From: Streptomyces sp. R44
GTDB lineage: Bacteria; Actinomycetota; Actinomycetes; Streptomycetales; Streptomycetaceae
Assembly (NCBI RefSeq): GCF_041053105.1
Contig: NZ_CP163444.1
Location: forward strand, 7,658,501 to 7,722,500
DNA: 64,000 nucleotides
Direction: 5' to 3'
Every line of letters begins with the position of its first letter. The stretch's first letter is position 1. Shown here piece by piece: positions 33,829 to 42,298 of this stretch. The notes under the pieces were generated by a model. It was not told the DNA's origin and did no database searches. It was given only the letters and a program-made list of their open reading frames with translations. Made by a program: the position numbers and the translations under genes.

Positions 33829-34602
33829 CTACGCCCTCGGGTTGGGCTTCATCACCGCGAACACCGCACCGAAGGGGTCGGCGAGCCAGGCGATGCGACC
33901 CACGTCGGGGACGTCGGCGGCGGGCATCACGACCGAGCCGCCGCCGCCCTGCGCCGTGCGGGAGACCGCGTCGGGGTCCTCCACCGTGAAGTACGGGATC
34001 CAGGCCGCGTCCATCCCTTCCTGGAGCTCGGCCGCGCCTCCGAAGGACGTGTCCTCCTGGTCGCCCTCGGCAGTGGAGATCACCCGGTAGGTCATGCCGG
34101 GCGCCTCCATCCGGGACCAGCGCCAGCCGAAGAGGCTCTCGTAGAAGCCGAGGGTGGCCTCGGGGTCGGGGACGTGCAGTTCGGCCCAGAGGAGGGTGTT
34201 GGTGGCGGAGGTCCGATCCAGGCCCTTCACCGTCCCCGGCTGCCAGACGGCGAACTCCGCGCCCGCCGGGTCGGTGAGGCAGGCCATGCGGCCCGCGTCC
34301 ATGACGTCGAAGGCCTCGACGCGCACGGTGCCGCCCGCCCCCTTGGCGGCCTCCTGGGTCGCGTCCGCGTCAGAGGTCTGGAAGTACACCGTCCAGGCGC
34401 TCTTCGCGCCCTCGTCGAGCGGTCCCAGGGCGCCGACCGTGGCGCCGTCCTGCTGGAAGAAGCCGTAGCCCCCGGCCTCCGGGCCCGCCGACCGGAAGTC
34501 CCAGCCGAAGACGGCGCCGTAGAAGGCTGCGGCGGCTTCGGTGTCGGGGCTGCCGAGGTCGATCCAGTTGGGGGAGCCCTTGGTGAACTGCGTACCGAGC
34601 AT
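33829..34602 (-). CDS. Two-domain VOC-family protein
   Basis: The 257-residue protein has two successive glyoxalase-fold domains: PNWIDLGSPDTEAAAAFYGA and LWAELHVPDPEATLGFYESL in the respective halves, each ending in a DPAGAEFAVWQPG or DPFGAVFAVMKP motif. This double-VOC type is common in Streptomyces and has unknown function; many bind hydrophobic ligands. ATG 34602 is chosen because the upstream open frame lacks sense. There is no operon partner. Confidence 0.8.
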   Translation of the reverse strand: MLGTQFTKGSPNWIDLGSPDTEAAAAFYGAVFGWDFRSAGPEAGGYGFFQQDGATVGALGPLDEGAKSAWTVYFQTSDADATQEAAKGAGGTVRVEAFDVMDAGRMACLTDPAGAEFAVWQPGTVKGLDRTSATNTLLWAELHVPDPEATLGFYESLFGWRWSRMEAPGMTYRVISTAEGDQEDTSFGGAAELQEGMDAAWIPYFTVEDPDAVSRTAQGGGGSVVMPAADVPDVGRIAWLADPFGAVFAVMKPNPRA

Positions 34603-34700
34603 GGGTGGTGTCCCGTCCTTGCGTCGTCCGTGGCCGAATGTGGTCACCATGGCCGATCCTCACCCGCGGGCCCCCGTGGCGCAGCCCGGGGCGCCGCGTT

Positions 34701-35666
34701 TCATCCGGCCGGCCGACGGGCCGCCGCCGCCTCCAGATCGGCGAACAGCAGCTCGTTGCTGATCGCCACGCCGGCCCGGTAGCCACGGCTCACCGCGTTG
34801 ACGACCTGCTCCTGCGGGCCCGTCACGTTCCCGGCGGCCCAGACGCCGGGAAGGCTCGTCCGGCCCGTCTCGTCGACCGCGACGAACTCCCCGAACGGGG
34901 TCTCGCGCAGCTCCGCGCCCAGCTCCCGCAGCACGTCGTCCCGTGCCGCGAGCCGCCGCGCCCCGACGAAGACCACCGAGCGCGGCACGATCCGCCCGTC
35001 GGCGAGCCGGACCCCGGTGAGCCGGTCGTCCTCGACGGCGAGCCCGGCGACCTCGCCGGTGACGACCTCGACCCCGGCCGCGTCGAGCAGAGCCGCGTCG
35101 GGGGCGGAGAGCCCGCCGGCGGTGTGCAGGAAGAGCGTCACGTCCTTCGACCAGCGCGAGACCATCAGCGCCTGGTGCGCGGGCATCGCCGGGTGGGCGA
35201 TCACTCCGAACGGCAGGTCGCGGACCTCCCAGCCGTGGCAGTAGGGGCAGTGGAGCACGTCCCGGCCCCAACGCTCGGCCACCCCGTCGATCTCCGGCAG
35301 CTCGTCGACGAGGCCGGTCGCCACCACCAGCCTTCGCGCACGCGCGCGTGTGCCGTCCGCCAGGACCACGAGGAAGCCGTCGCCGTTGTCGGCTGCCGCC
35401 CGGGCCACCCGGCCCTCGCGCACGTCCACGCCGTACGAGGCGAGTTCGCGCCGTCCGGCCGCGAGGTAGTCGGCGGGGCTCGTCCCGTCCCGGGAGAGGA
35501 CCCCGTGCATGTGGACGGCGGGGGCGTTGCGGGGCTCGCCCGCGTCCACGACCAGGGTGCTCAGCCGCGAGCGGCCCATGATCAGCGCCGCGCTGAGCCC
35601 GGCGGCGCCGCCGCCGATCACCATCGCGTCGTACCGCCCGGGAGTGTTCTCTGTGTGCGCATTCAT
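34701..35666 (-). CDS. Thioredoxin-reductase-like FAD/NAD(P)H oxidoreductase
   Basis: The 321-residue protein has an FAD-binding motif (VIGGGAAGLSAALIMGRS), an NADPH domain and a redox-active disulfide C140-P-Y-C143 (HCPYCHGWE), and a second FAD motif WAAGNVTGPQEQVV. It is of the short TrxB/HolD-like type that oxidises dithiols, like GliT and HlmI, or acts as an unusual thioredoxin reductase. It has no thioredoxin gene next to it. It is divergent from the XRE-cupin gene and probably under its control, with an inverted repeat in the shared 67-bp promoter region. The start lacks an evident SD, so a leaderless start is possible. Confidence 0.84.
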   Translation of the reverse strand: MNAHTENTPGRYDAMVIGGGAAGLSAALIMGRSRLSTLVVDAGEPRNAPAVHMHGVLSRDGTSPADYLAAGRRELASYGVDVREGRVARAAADNGDGFLVVLADGTRARARRLVVATGLVDELPEIDGVAERWGRDVLHCPYCHGWEVRDLPFGVIAHPAMPAHQALMVSRWSKDVTLFLHTAGGLSAPDAALLDAAGVEVVTGEVAGLAVEDDRLTGVRLADGRIVPRSVVFVGARRLAARDDVLRELGAELRETPFGEFVAVDETGRTSLPGVWAAGNVTGPQEQVVNAVSRGYRAGVAISNELLFADLEAAAARRPAG

Positions 35667-35697
35667 GGTGAGAGGGTCGTTCCGCTTGTGAGGTTCG

Positions 35698-35725
35698 GGC
35701 AAGAAATCTTGCCGTTTCTGCAAGA
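35698..35725. promoter_or_regulatory. Operator-like inverted repeat plus half site in divergent promoter
   Basis: GGCAAGA-AA-TCTTGCC (35698-35713) is a perfect 7-bp inverted repeat and is followed by a further half site TGCAAGA (35719-35725). AT-rich for this genome, they lie between the divergent reductase and the XRE-cupin regulator. An autoregulatory site of that XRE protein is the natural guess. Confidence 0.6.
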
Positions 35726-35733
35726 CTGGGACC

Positions 35734-36321
35734 ATGACCGAAGACGACCGCATCGACGCCGTCCTGACCGAGGTCGGCCCCCGGCTCCGCCGTGTCCGCC
35801 GCGACCGCGGGGTGACCCTCGCCGAGCTCTCCGCCGCCACCGGCATCTCCGTGAGCACCCTCTCCCGGCTGGAGTCCGGGCAGCGCAGGCCCAGCCTCGA
35901 ACTGCTCCTGCCGCTCGCCCGCGCCCATCAGGTCCCCCTCGACGAGCTGGTGGGCGCCCCGCCGGTGGGCGATCCCCGCGTCAAGGCGAAGCCCATCGTG
36001 CGCAACGGCCGGACGATGTACCCGCTGACCCGCCAGCCCGGCGGACTCCAGGCGTACAAGGTGATCCAGGAGAAGGCGCGCGAGGCCCCGGAGCCCCGGG
36101 TGCACGAGGGGTACGAGTGGCTGTACGTGCTCTCCGGGAAGCTCCGGCTGGTGCTGGGCGAGCACGATGTCGTGCTCGCCGCCGGCGAGGCGGCCGAGTT
36201 CGACACGCGCGTCCCGCACTGGTTCGGGCCGGCCGAGGACGGCCCGGTCGAGTTCCTGAGCCTGTTCGGGCCGCAGGGGGAGCGCATGCACGTGCGGGCG
36301 CGTCCCAAGAAGTCCGGCTGA
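35734..36321 (+). CDS. XRE-family regulator with C-terminal cupin domain
   Basis: The 195-residue protein has an N-terminal HTH (about residues 14-68, LRRVRRDRGVTLAELSAATG and STLSRLESGQRRPSL) and a C-terminal cupin barrel (GYEWLYVLSGKLRLVLGEHD and AAGEAAEFDTRVPHWFG). XRE-cupin regulators sense a small ligand in the barrel and control divergent enzymes such as PuuR-type or SutR-type genes. The presumed target is the divergent thioredoxin-reductase-like gene. The start ATG follows the operator sites by about 8 bp, which fits autorepression. Confidence 0.88.
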   Translation: MTEDDRIDAVLTEVGPRLRRVRRDRGVTLAELSAATGISVSTLSRLESGQRRPSLELLLPLARAHQVPLDELVGAPPVGDPRVKAKPIVRNGRTMYPLTRQPGGLQAYKVIQEKAREAPEPRVHEGYEWLYVLSGKLRLVLGEHDVVLAAGEAAEFDTRVPHWFGPAEDGPVEFLSLFGPQGERMHVRARPKKSG

Positions 36322-36338
36322 GCGGTTCCGCCACAAGC

Positions 36339-36355
36339 AAGCGACCGCTTAGTAT
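36339..36355 (+). promoter_or_regulatory. Candidate promoter and operator before the quinone reductase operon
   Basis: TAGTAT (36350-36355) is a good -10 and overlaps the inverted repeat AAGCG-AC-CGCTT (36339-36350). In Streptomyces, similar AAGCG boxes are found at TetR-controlled fatty-acid genes, so a TetR repressor elsewhere could act here. Confidence 0.4.
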
Positions 36356-36390
36356 GCCACCGACCGCTCGGTACGGAGGAGGCATTCCGG

Positions 36391-37359
36391 ATGCAGGCAT
36401 GGCGTGTGTACGAGAACGGCGAACCGGGCGCGGTGATGCGCCGCGAGGAGGTGCAACCGCCCACGCCGGGCGAGGGCCAGGTCCTCCTCCGGGTCCGCGC
36501 CGCGAACGTCAACTTCCCCGACGCGCTGCTCTGCCGCGGCCACTACCAGGTGCGCCCCCCGCTGCCCTTCACCCCCGGCGTCGAGGTCTGCGCCGAGACC
36601 GAGGACGGGCGCCGGGTGATCACCACCGCGGCCCTCCCGCACGGCGGCTTCGCCGAGTACACCCTCGCCGACGCCGCCGGGCTCCTGCCCGCCCCGGAGG
36701 CCCTTGACGACGCCGAGGCCGCCGCGCTGCACATCGGCTACCAGACCGGATGGTTCGGCCTGCACCGCCGCGCCGCCCTCCAGGAGGGCGAGACCCTCCT
36801 CGTCCACGCGGCGGCCGGCGGCGTCGGCAGCGCCGCCGTGCAGCTCGGCAAGGCGGCCGGCGCCACCGTCATCGGCGTCGTCGGCGGCCCCGAGAAGGCC
36901 GCCGTCGCCCGCGCCCTCGGCTGCGACCTGGTGATCGACCGCCGCTCCGAGGACGTCGTCGCCGCCGTCAAGGCCGCCACCGGCGGCCGGGGCGCCGACG
37001 TGATCTACGACCCGGTCGGCGGCGAGGCCTACCAGCAGTCGGCCAAGTGCGTCGCCTTCGAGGGCCGGATCGTGATCGTCGGCTTCGCGAGCGGCGCCGT
37101 CCCGGCCCCCGCCCTCAACCACGCCCTGGTGAAGAACTACTCGATCCTCGGCCTCCACTGGGGCCTGTACGCGACGAAGGACCCGGGCTCGATCGGCCGC
37201 TGCCACGAGACCCTGACCGCCTACGCGGCGAAGGGGCTGATCAAGCCCCTCATCGGCGAGCGCGTCCCCTTCGCCCTCGCGGCGGACGCCGTCCAGCGCG
37301 TCGCCGACGGCACCACCACCGGCCGCCTGGTCGTCCTCCCGGAAGGAGCCCACGCATGA
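36391..37359 (+). CDS. NADPH:quinone oxidoreductase/zinc-type MDR family
   Basis: The 322-residue protein is a medium-chain reductase without the structural zinc cysteines, like QorA. It has the N-terminal GroES-like domain (NVNFPDALLCRGHYQV) and the NADPH-binding loop AAAGGVGSAAVQLGKA near residues 138-153. Family members reduce quinones or enoyl compounds. Its stop overlaps the next gene (ATGA), which makes it the first gene of an operon with two acyl-CoA dehydrogenases, so an enoyl or acyl-CoA substrate is likely. Confidence 0.84.
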   Translation: MQAWRVYENGEPGAVMRREEVQPPTPGEGQVLLRVRAANVNFPDALLCRGHYQVRPPLPFTPGVEVCAETEDGRRVITTAALPHGGFAEYTLADAAGLLPAPEALDDAEAAALHIGYQTGWFGLHRRAALQEGETLLVHAAAGGVGSAAVQLGKAAGATVIGVVGGPEKAAVARALGCDLVIDRRSEDVVAAVKAATGGRGADVIYDPVGGEAYQQSAKCVAFEGRIVIVGFASGAVPAPALNHALVKNYSILGLHWGLYATKDPGSIGRCHETLTAYAAKGLIKPLIGERVPFALAADAVQRVADGTTTGRLVVLPEGAHA

Positions 37360-38537
37360 CCGACGCCGAGGAACTCCGCTCCCTCACCCGGAAGTTGCTC
37401 GCCGAGCACCCGCCCGCCACGACCGACCGCACCGACTTCCTGAAGGCCCGCTTCGACGCCGGACTCGCCTGGGTGCACTACCCCGTGGGTCTCGGCGGAC
37501 TCGACGCGCCCCGCGCCCTCCAGGCCGTCGTCGACGCCGAACTCGCCGCCGCGGGCGCCCCCGACAACGACCCACGCCGGATCGGCATCGGCCTCGGCAT
37601 GGCCGCCCCCACCCTCCTGGCGTACGGCTCCGACGAGGTGAAGTCCCGCTTCCTGCGGCCCCTCTGGGTCGGCGAGGAGGTCTGGTGTCAGCTCTTCAGC
37701 GAGCCCGGGGCGGGCTCCGACCTCGCCGCGCTCGGCACCCGTGCCGTACGGGACGGCGAGGACTGGGTGATCGACGGGCAGAAGGTGTGGACCTCCAGCG
37801 CCCACATCGCCCGCTGGGCCATCCTCATCGCCCGTACCGACCCGGACGCGCCGAAGCACCGGGGCATCACCTACTTCGTCTGCGACATGACCGACCCCGG
37901 CGTGGAGGTCCGGCCGCTGCGCCAGATCACCGGCGAGGCCGAGTTCAACGAGGTCTTCCTCACCGGAGTCCGCATCCCCGACGCCCACTGCCTCGGCGAG
38001 GTCGGCGACGGCTGGCGGGTCGCCCAGACCACCCTCATGAACGAGCGGGTCTCCATCGGCGGCGCCCGCATCCCCCGCGAGGGCGGCATGATCGGGAAGC
38101 TCGCCACGACCTGGCGCGAGCGTCCCGAGCTGCGCACCCACGAGCTGCACCGGCGCCTCCTCGACCTCTGGGTCGACGCCGAGGTCGCCAGGTTCACCGG
38201 CGAGCGCCTCCGCCAGCAGCTCGTCGCCGGACAGCCCGGTCCCGAGGGCAGCGCCATGAAGCTCGGCTTCGCCCGGCTGAACCAGGCCATCAGCGGTCTG
38301 GAGGTCGAACTCCTCGGCGACGAGGGCCTGTTGTACGGGGAGTGGGAGATGCGCCGCCCCGAGCTCGTCGACTTCACCGGCCGCGACGCCGGCTACCGCT
38401 ATCTGCGCTCCAAGGGCAACTCGATCGAGGGCGGCACCAGCGAGGTGCTCCTCAACATCGTCGCCGAGCGGGTCCTCGGCCTGCCGCCGGAGCCCCGCAA
38501 CGACAAGGACGTCGCATGGAAGGACCTGACCCGATGA
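37356..38537 (+). CDS. Acyl-CoA dehydrogenase, larger subunit
   Basis: The 393-residue protein has the ACAD fold: VWCQLFSEPGAGSDLAALGT is the FAD/substrate block and the catalytic glutamate is expected in SIEGGTSEVLLNI near the C-terminus. It overlaps the downstream dehydrogenase by 4 bp. In actinobacteria such adjacent pairs form alpha2-beta2 complexes in which one subunit bears the catalytic residue, as in mycobacterial cholesterol/fatty-acid degradation. The pair probably desaturates a branched or steroid-type acyl-CoA. Confidence 0.85.
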   Translation: MTDAEELRSLTRKLLAEHPPATTDRTDFLKARFDAGLAWVHYPVGLGGLDAPRALQAVVDAELAAAGAPDNDPRRIGIGLGMAAPTLLAYGSDEVKSRFLRPLWVGEEVWCQLFSEPGAGSDLAALGTRAVRDGEDWVIDGQKVWTSSAHIARWAILIARTDPDAPKHRGITYFVCDMTDPGVEVRPLRQITGEAEFNEVFLTGVRIPDAHCLGEVGDGWRVAQTTLMNERVSIGGARIPREGGMIGKLATTWRERPELRTHELHRRLLDLWVDAEVARFTGERLRQQLVAGQPGPEGSAMKLGFARLNQAISGLEVELLGDEGLLYGEWEMRRPELVDFTGRDAGYRYLRSKGNSIEGGTSEVLLNIVAERVLGLPPEPRNDKDVAWKDLTR

Positions 38538-39622
38538 CAGAGCAGAGCGATCTGCTGTACTCCGAGACCGAGGACGACCTGCGGGCGACGGTCCGCGCCC
38601 TGCTCGCCGACCGGGCCGGGCACCAGAGCCTGCTCGACCGGATCGAGACGGACGACCCGTACGTCCCCGGCCTCTGGACGTCCCTCGCGGGCGACATCGG
38701 CGCCGCTGGACTCCTCGTCCCCGAGAAGCTCGGCGGCCTGGGTGCGAGCCACCGCGAGGCCGCCGTGGTCCTGGAGGAGCTGGGCCGCGCGGTGACCCCG
38801 CTGCCGTACCTCACGAGCGCGGTGGTGGCCACGGAGACGCTGCTGGCCCTGGCGGGAGAGGGTGGCGGCCCGGCGGCCGAGCTCCTGGCGGAGCTCGCGA
38901 GCGGCCGGACGGTCGCGGTGCTCGTCGTGCCCTTGTCGACCGCACCGGACCAGGAGCCGCCGATCGCCCCCGAGGTCGCCGGCGTGGCCGACGCCGTGGC
39001 CGCCGACGTCCTGCTCGTCCCGCGCGCCGACGGCCTGTACGCCGTGCCGGCCGGAGAGGCGACCGTCGGGCCGCAGACCCCGCTCGACCTCACCCGCCCC
39101 CTCGCCCGCGTCAGCACGCCGCCCGGCGGCGGGATCCGGCTCGCCGAGGGGGACGCGGCCCGCGCGGCCGTCCGGCGCGGGCTCCTCGCGGGGGCCGGGC
39201 TGCTCGCCTCCGAGCAGCTCGGTCTCGCCGAGTGGTGCCTGGAGGAGACGGTTCGGCACACCCGCGAGCGCCACCAGTTCAACCGGCCCGTCGGCTCCTT
39301 CCAGGCCCTGAAGCACCGCATGGCCCAGCTCTGGCTGGACGTCGTCGGGGCCAGGGCGGCGGCCCGCGCCGCCGCCGACGCCCTCGCCACCGGCAGCCCG
39401 GACGCGCCGCTCACCGTGGCGGTCGCCCAGGCCTACTGCTCCAAGGTCGCGGTCCGCGCCGCCGAGGAGTGCGTGCAGCTGCACGGCGGGATCGGCATGA
39501 CCTGGGAGCACCCGGCGCACCTGGCCCTGAAGCGGGCCAAGTCGGACCAGAGCGCCCTCGGTTCGGCGGGCCGGCACCAGGACGCGATCGCCGCTCTGAT
39601 GGACCTCCCCGCGCCCAGGTAA
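38534..39622 (+). CDS. Acyl-CoA dehydrogenase, smaller partner subunit
   Basis: The 362-residue protein is a divergent ACAD. The N-terminal half is shortened and loop-rich, and the C-terminal domain retains VRHTRERHQFNRPVGSFQAL and CVQLHGGIGMTWEHPAHL. The usual catalytic glutamate region differs from the upstream gene (no IEGGTSE block), consistent with a structural role in a heteromeric enzyme. The start overlaps the previous stop (ATGA). Last gene of the quinone reductase operon, followed by the nickel operon's own promoter. Confidence 0.84.
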   Translation: MTEQSDLLYSETEDDLRATVRALLADRAGHQSLLDRIETDDPYVPGLWTSLAGDIGAAGLLVPEKLGGLGASHREAAVVLEELGRAVTPLPYLTSAVVATETLLALAGEGGGPAAELLAELASGRTVAVLVVPLSTAPDQEPPIAPEVAGVADAVAADVLLVPRADGLYAVPAGEATVGPQTPLDLTRPLARVSTPPGGGIRLAEGDAARAAVRRGLLAGAGLLASEQLGLAEWCLEETVRHTRERHQFNRPVGSFQALKHRMAQLWLDVVGARAAARAAADALATGSPDAPLTVAVAQAYCSKVAVRAAEECVQLHGGIGMTWEHPAHLALKRAKSDQSALGSAGRHQDAIAALMDLPAPR

Positions 39623-39657
39623 GGGGCCGCTGTGTCCGTACCCCTTTACATACTGTT

Positions 39658-39680
39658 TAATTGCGAGCTGTTCGCAATTA
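39658..39680. promoter_or_regulatory. Nur-box-like operator of the nickel/peptide ABC operon
   Basis: TAATTGCGA-GCTGT-TCGCAATTA is a perfect 9-bp inverted repeat with a 5-nt spacer. Its core TTGCgA-N5-TcGCAA matches the published Streptomyces Nur box (tTGCaa-N5-ttGCAA), the site of the nickel-responsive Fur-family repressor. It lies 31 bp upstream of the binding-protein start. The wholly AT-rich sequence in this context makes chance unlikely. Confidence 0.62.
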
Positions 39681-39710
39681 CAGTTGATCTTCAAGAGGGG
39701 TGTGGACACT

Positions 39711-41309
39711 GTGGCCGCCCGATCCGTCCGTCGAGCGACCGCCGCGATACTCACGGGGGCGCTCGCCCTCGCGACCGCGGCCTGCACGAACCCCGGATCC
39801 ACCGCCGGCGGCTCCGGCGGAGCCAAGGATTCCGCGGTCGTCGGCATCGCCTACGAGCCCGAGACCCTCAGTCCCCTGCTCGGCTACGGCAAGGACGGCA
39901 ACGCGAAGATCTTCGACGGGCTCCTCGCCTTCGACGCCGACCTGCGGCTGAAGCCGGCCCTCGCCGTGAAGCTGCCCCGCGTCAGCGCGGACGGCCTGAC
40001 CTACACGTACACCCTCCGCAAGGGCGTCACCTTCAGCGACGGCGTCCCCTTCACCGCGAAGGACGTCGTGTACACCTACCGGACGATCCTCGACCCGAGG
40101 ACGAACAACCCCTTCCGCACCGAACTCGACGCGCTCAGCAGCGTCGAGGCGGTCGGCGACGGCACCGTCGTCTTCCGGCTCAGGTACCCCTACGCCCCCT
40201 TCGCCGAGCGGACCGTCCACGCCATCGCCCCCGAACACGTCGCCGCGAAGCAGGACGTCAACACCGGCGCCTTCACGAGCAGGCCGATCGGCACCGGGCC
40301 GTACGTCCTCACCGGCTGGTCCAAGGGCGAGAAGCTCACCTTCACGGCCAACCCCGCCTACTGGGGCGGCGCTCCGCGGGTGAAGAAGTTCACCATGGCG
40401 ATCATCAAGGACGACGACGTCCGCGCCACCCGTCTGCGCGCCGGCGACCTCGACGGCGCGATTCTGCCGCCCGACCTCGCCGCCGGATTCCAGGGCGACA
40501 GGGCGAAGAAGACCTGGACGGCGAAGACCTTCGACTACCGCACCGTCACCCTCCCCACCCACAACCCGGTCGCCGGCGACACCGCCGTCCGCCGCGCCCT
40601 CGACCTCACCGTCGACCGGCAGGCCATGGTCGACAAGATCCTCGAAGGCGCCGGAAAGCCCGCCTACGGGCCCGTCCCCACCGACAGCCCCTGGTTCGCG
40701 AAGGGCACCGAGCGCCGCCACGACCTCGCCGGCGCCGAGAAGATCCTCGACGAGGCCGGCTGGAAGCCCGGCCCCGACGGCATCCGCGTCAGGAACGGCG
40801 TCCGCGCCGCCTTCCCCCTCTGGTACCTCTCCGGCGACAAGCTCCGCCAGGACCACGCCCTCGCCTACGCCTCCGACGCCAAGAAGGCCGGCATCGACAT
40901 CACCACCCAGGCCGGCCCCTGGGAGGTCATCGAACCCCGCATGAAGACGGACGCCGTCCTCGCGGGCGGCGGCTCACCCGGCGACCCCGACTTCGACCAG
41001 TACCTGCTCCTGAAGTCCACCCTCGGCGGCGACGGCTTCAACAACATGGCCCGGTACGACAACAAGACGGTCGACCGCGCCCTGGAGGACGGCCGCCGGA
41101 CGGACGACCTCACGAAGCGCCGCGCCGCGTACGACACCGTCCAGCGCGAACTGGCGAAGAACCCCGGCTACACCTTCCTCACCCACATCGACCACCTCTA
41201 CGTCGTGAACGACGCCTGGGACGGCTTGAGCACCCAGACCGAACCCCACGACCACGGCCTCGCCTCCGGCCCCTGGTGGAACGTCGAGACCTGGAAGCCG
41301 AAGCGTTGA
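39711..41309 (+). CDS. nikA: Nickel/peptide ABC transporter binding lipoprotein (family 5)
   Basis: The 532-residue protein has a lipoprotein signal (ARSVRRATAAILTGALALA, then ATAAC with the modified Cys) and a mature SBP family 5 domain: VVGIAYEPETLSPLLGYGKD, GVTFSDGVPFTAKDVVYTYR, FTANPAYWGGAPRVKKF. Such proteins bind nickel chelates, heme or oligopeptides. The Nur-like box upstream and the five-gene nikABCDE order point to nickel. GTG 39711 is chosen for GAGGGG 10 nt upstream; GTG 39702 is close. Symbol is provisional, as a dipeptide transporter cannot be excluded from sequence alone. Confidence 0.72.
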   Translation: MAARSVRRATAAILTGALALATAACTNPGSTAGGSGGAKDSAVVGIAYEPETLSPLLGYGKDGNAKIFDGLLAFDADLRLKPALAVKLPRVSADGLTYTYTLRKGVTFSDGVPFTAKDVVYTYRTILDPRTNNPFRTELDALSSVEAVGDGTVVFRLRYPYAPFAERTVHAIAPEHVAAKQDVNTGAFTSRPIGTGPYVLTGWSKGEKLTFTANPAYWGGAPRVKKFTMAIIKDDDVRATRLRAGDLDGAILPPDLAAGFQGDRAKKTWTAKTFDYRTVTLPTHNPVAGDTAVRRALDLTVDRQAMVDKILEGAGKPAYGPVPTDSPWFAKGTERRHDLAGAEKILDEAGWKPGPDGIRVRNGVRAAFPLWYLSGDKLRQDHALAYASDAKKAGIDITTQAGPWEVIEPRMKTDAVLAGGGSPGDPDFDQYLLLKSTLGGDGFNNMARYDNKTVDRALEDGRRTDDLTKRRAAYDTVQRELAKNPGYTFLTHIDHLYVVNDAWDGLSTQTEPHDHGLASGPWWNVETWKPKR

Positions 41310-41332
41310 GCCGCCGCCTCCCCTGGGGGGCC

Positions 41333-42298
41333 ATGGCACGGATGACGGGACGGCGGGCCCTCGCCGCCGTCCCCGTCCTCCTCGGCGTCACCCTCGCGGT
41401 CTTCGCCGTCGCCGAAGCCTCCCCCTTCGACCCCGTCAAGGCCTACGCCGGCACCGCCGGACTCACCGCCTCGCAGGAGAACCTCGACCAGCTCCGCGCC
41501 AACCTCGGCGCCGACCTGCCCCTCCTCACCCGCTGGTGGGAGTGGCTCACCTCGGCTCTCACCGGCGACCTCGGCGACTCCGCCGTCATGCGCCGCCCCG
41601 TCGCCGAGGTCATCGGCGAACGCCTCGGCTGGTCCGTCCTCCTCGCCGCCACCGCCTTCGCCGTCGCCCTCGTCCTCGGCACCCTCCTCGGCGTGCTCGC
41701 CGGACGCCGCCGCGGCGGCCTCCTCGACCGGGCCGTCAGCTCCGCCGCGTACACCCTGGAAGCCGCCCCCGCCTTCTGGCTCGGCCTTCTCGCCATCTGG
41801 TTCTTCGCCCTGAAGCTGGGCGCGCTGCCCGCGGGCGGGCTCACCGACACCGGCAGCGACACCGTCACCGCCGGCCAGGTCGCCCGCCACCTCGTGCTGC
41901 CCGCCCTGGTCCTCGGCCTCTCCCAGCTGCCCTGGTTCTTCCTGTACGTCCGCCAGGGCGTCGGCGACGCCCTCGACGAGGACCCCGTGCGCGGCGCCCG
42001 CGCGCGCGGCCTGCGCGAACGCACCGTCCTCACCGGCCACGCCCTCCGCTCCGGAATGCTCCCCATGCTCACCCTCGTCGGCTCCCGCGTCCCCGAACTC
42101 ATCACCGGCGCCCTCCTCGTGGAGACCGTCTTCAGCTGGCCCGGCATCGCCGCCGCCACCGTCACGGCCGCCACCTCCGTCGACTTCCCCCTGCTCGCCG
42201 CGCTCACCGTCCTCGCCACCGCCGCCGTCCTGCTCGGCAACCTGCTCTCCGACCTGCTGTACGGGCTCGCCGACCCGAGGGTGGGCTTCGATGGCTGA
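41333..42298 (+). CDS. nikB: ABC transporter permease (NikB/DppB type)
   Basis: The 321-residue permease begins with a TM helix (RRALAAVPVLLGVTLAVFAVA) followed by an external domain, then a five-helix permease domain with the EAA loop core EDPVRGARARGLRER. A TTG at 41306 overlaps the preceding stop (TTGA) and may be an alternative start, as in two later genes of this operon; ATG 41333 follows GGGGGG closely. It forms the channel with the next permease. Confidence 0.8.
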   Translation: MARMTGRRALAAVPVLLGVTLAVFAVAEASPFDPVKAYAGTAGLTASQENLDQLRANLGADLPLLTRWWEWLTSALTGDLGDSAVMRRPVAEVIGERLGWSVLLAATAFAVALVLGTLLGVLAGRRRGGLLDRAVSSAAYTLEAAPAFWLGLLAIWFFALKLGALPAGGLTDTGSDTVTAGQVARHLVLPALVLGLSQLPWFFLYVRQGVGDALDEDPVRGARARGLRERTVLTGHALRSGMLPMLTLVGSRVPELITGALLVETVFSWPGIAAATVTAATSVDFPLLAALTVLATAAVLLGNLLSDLLYGLADPRVGFDG

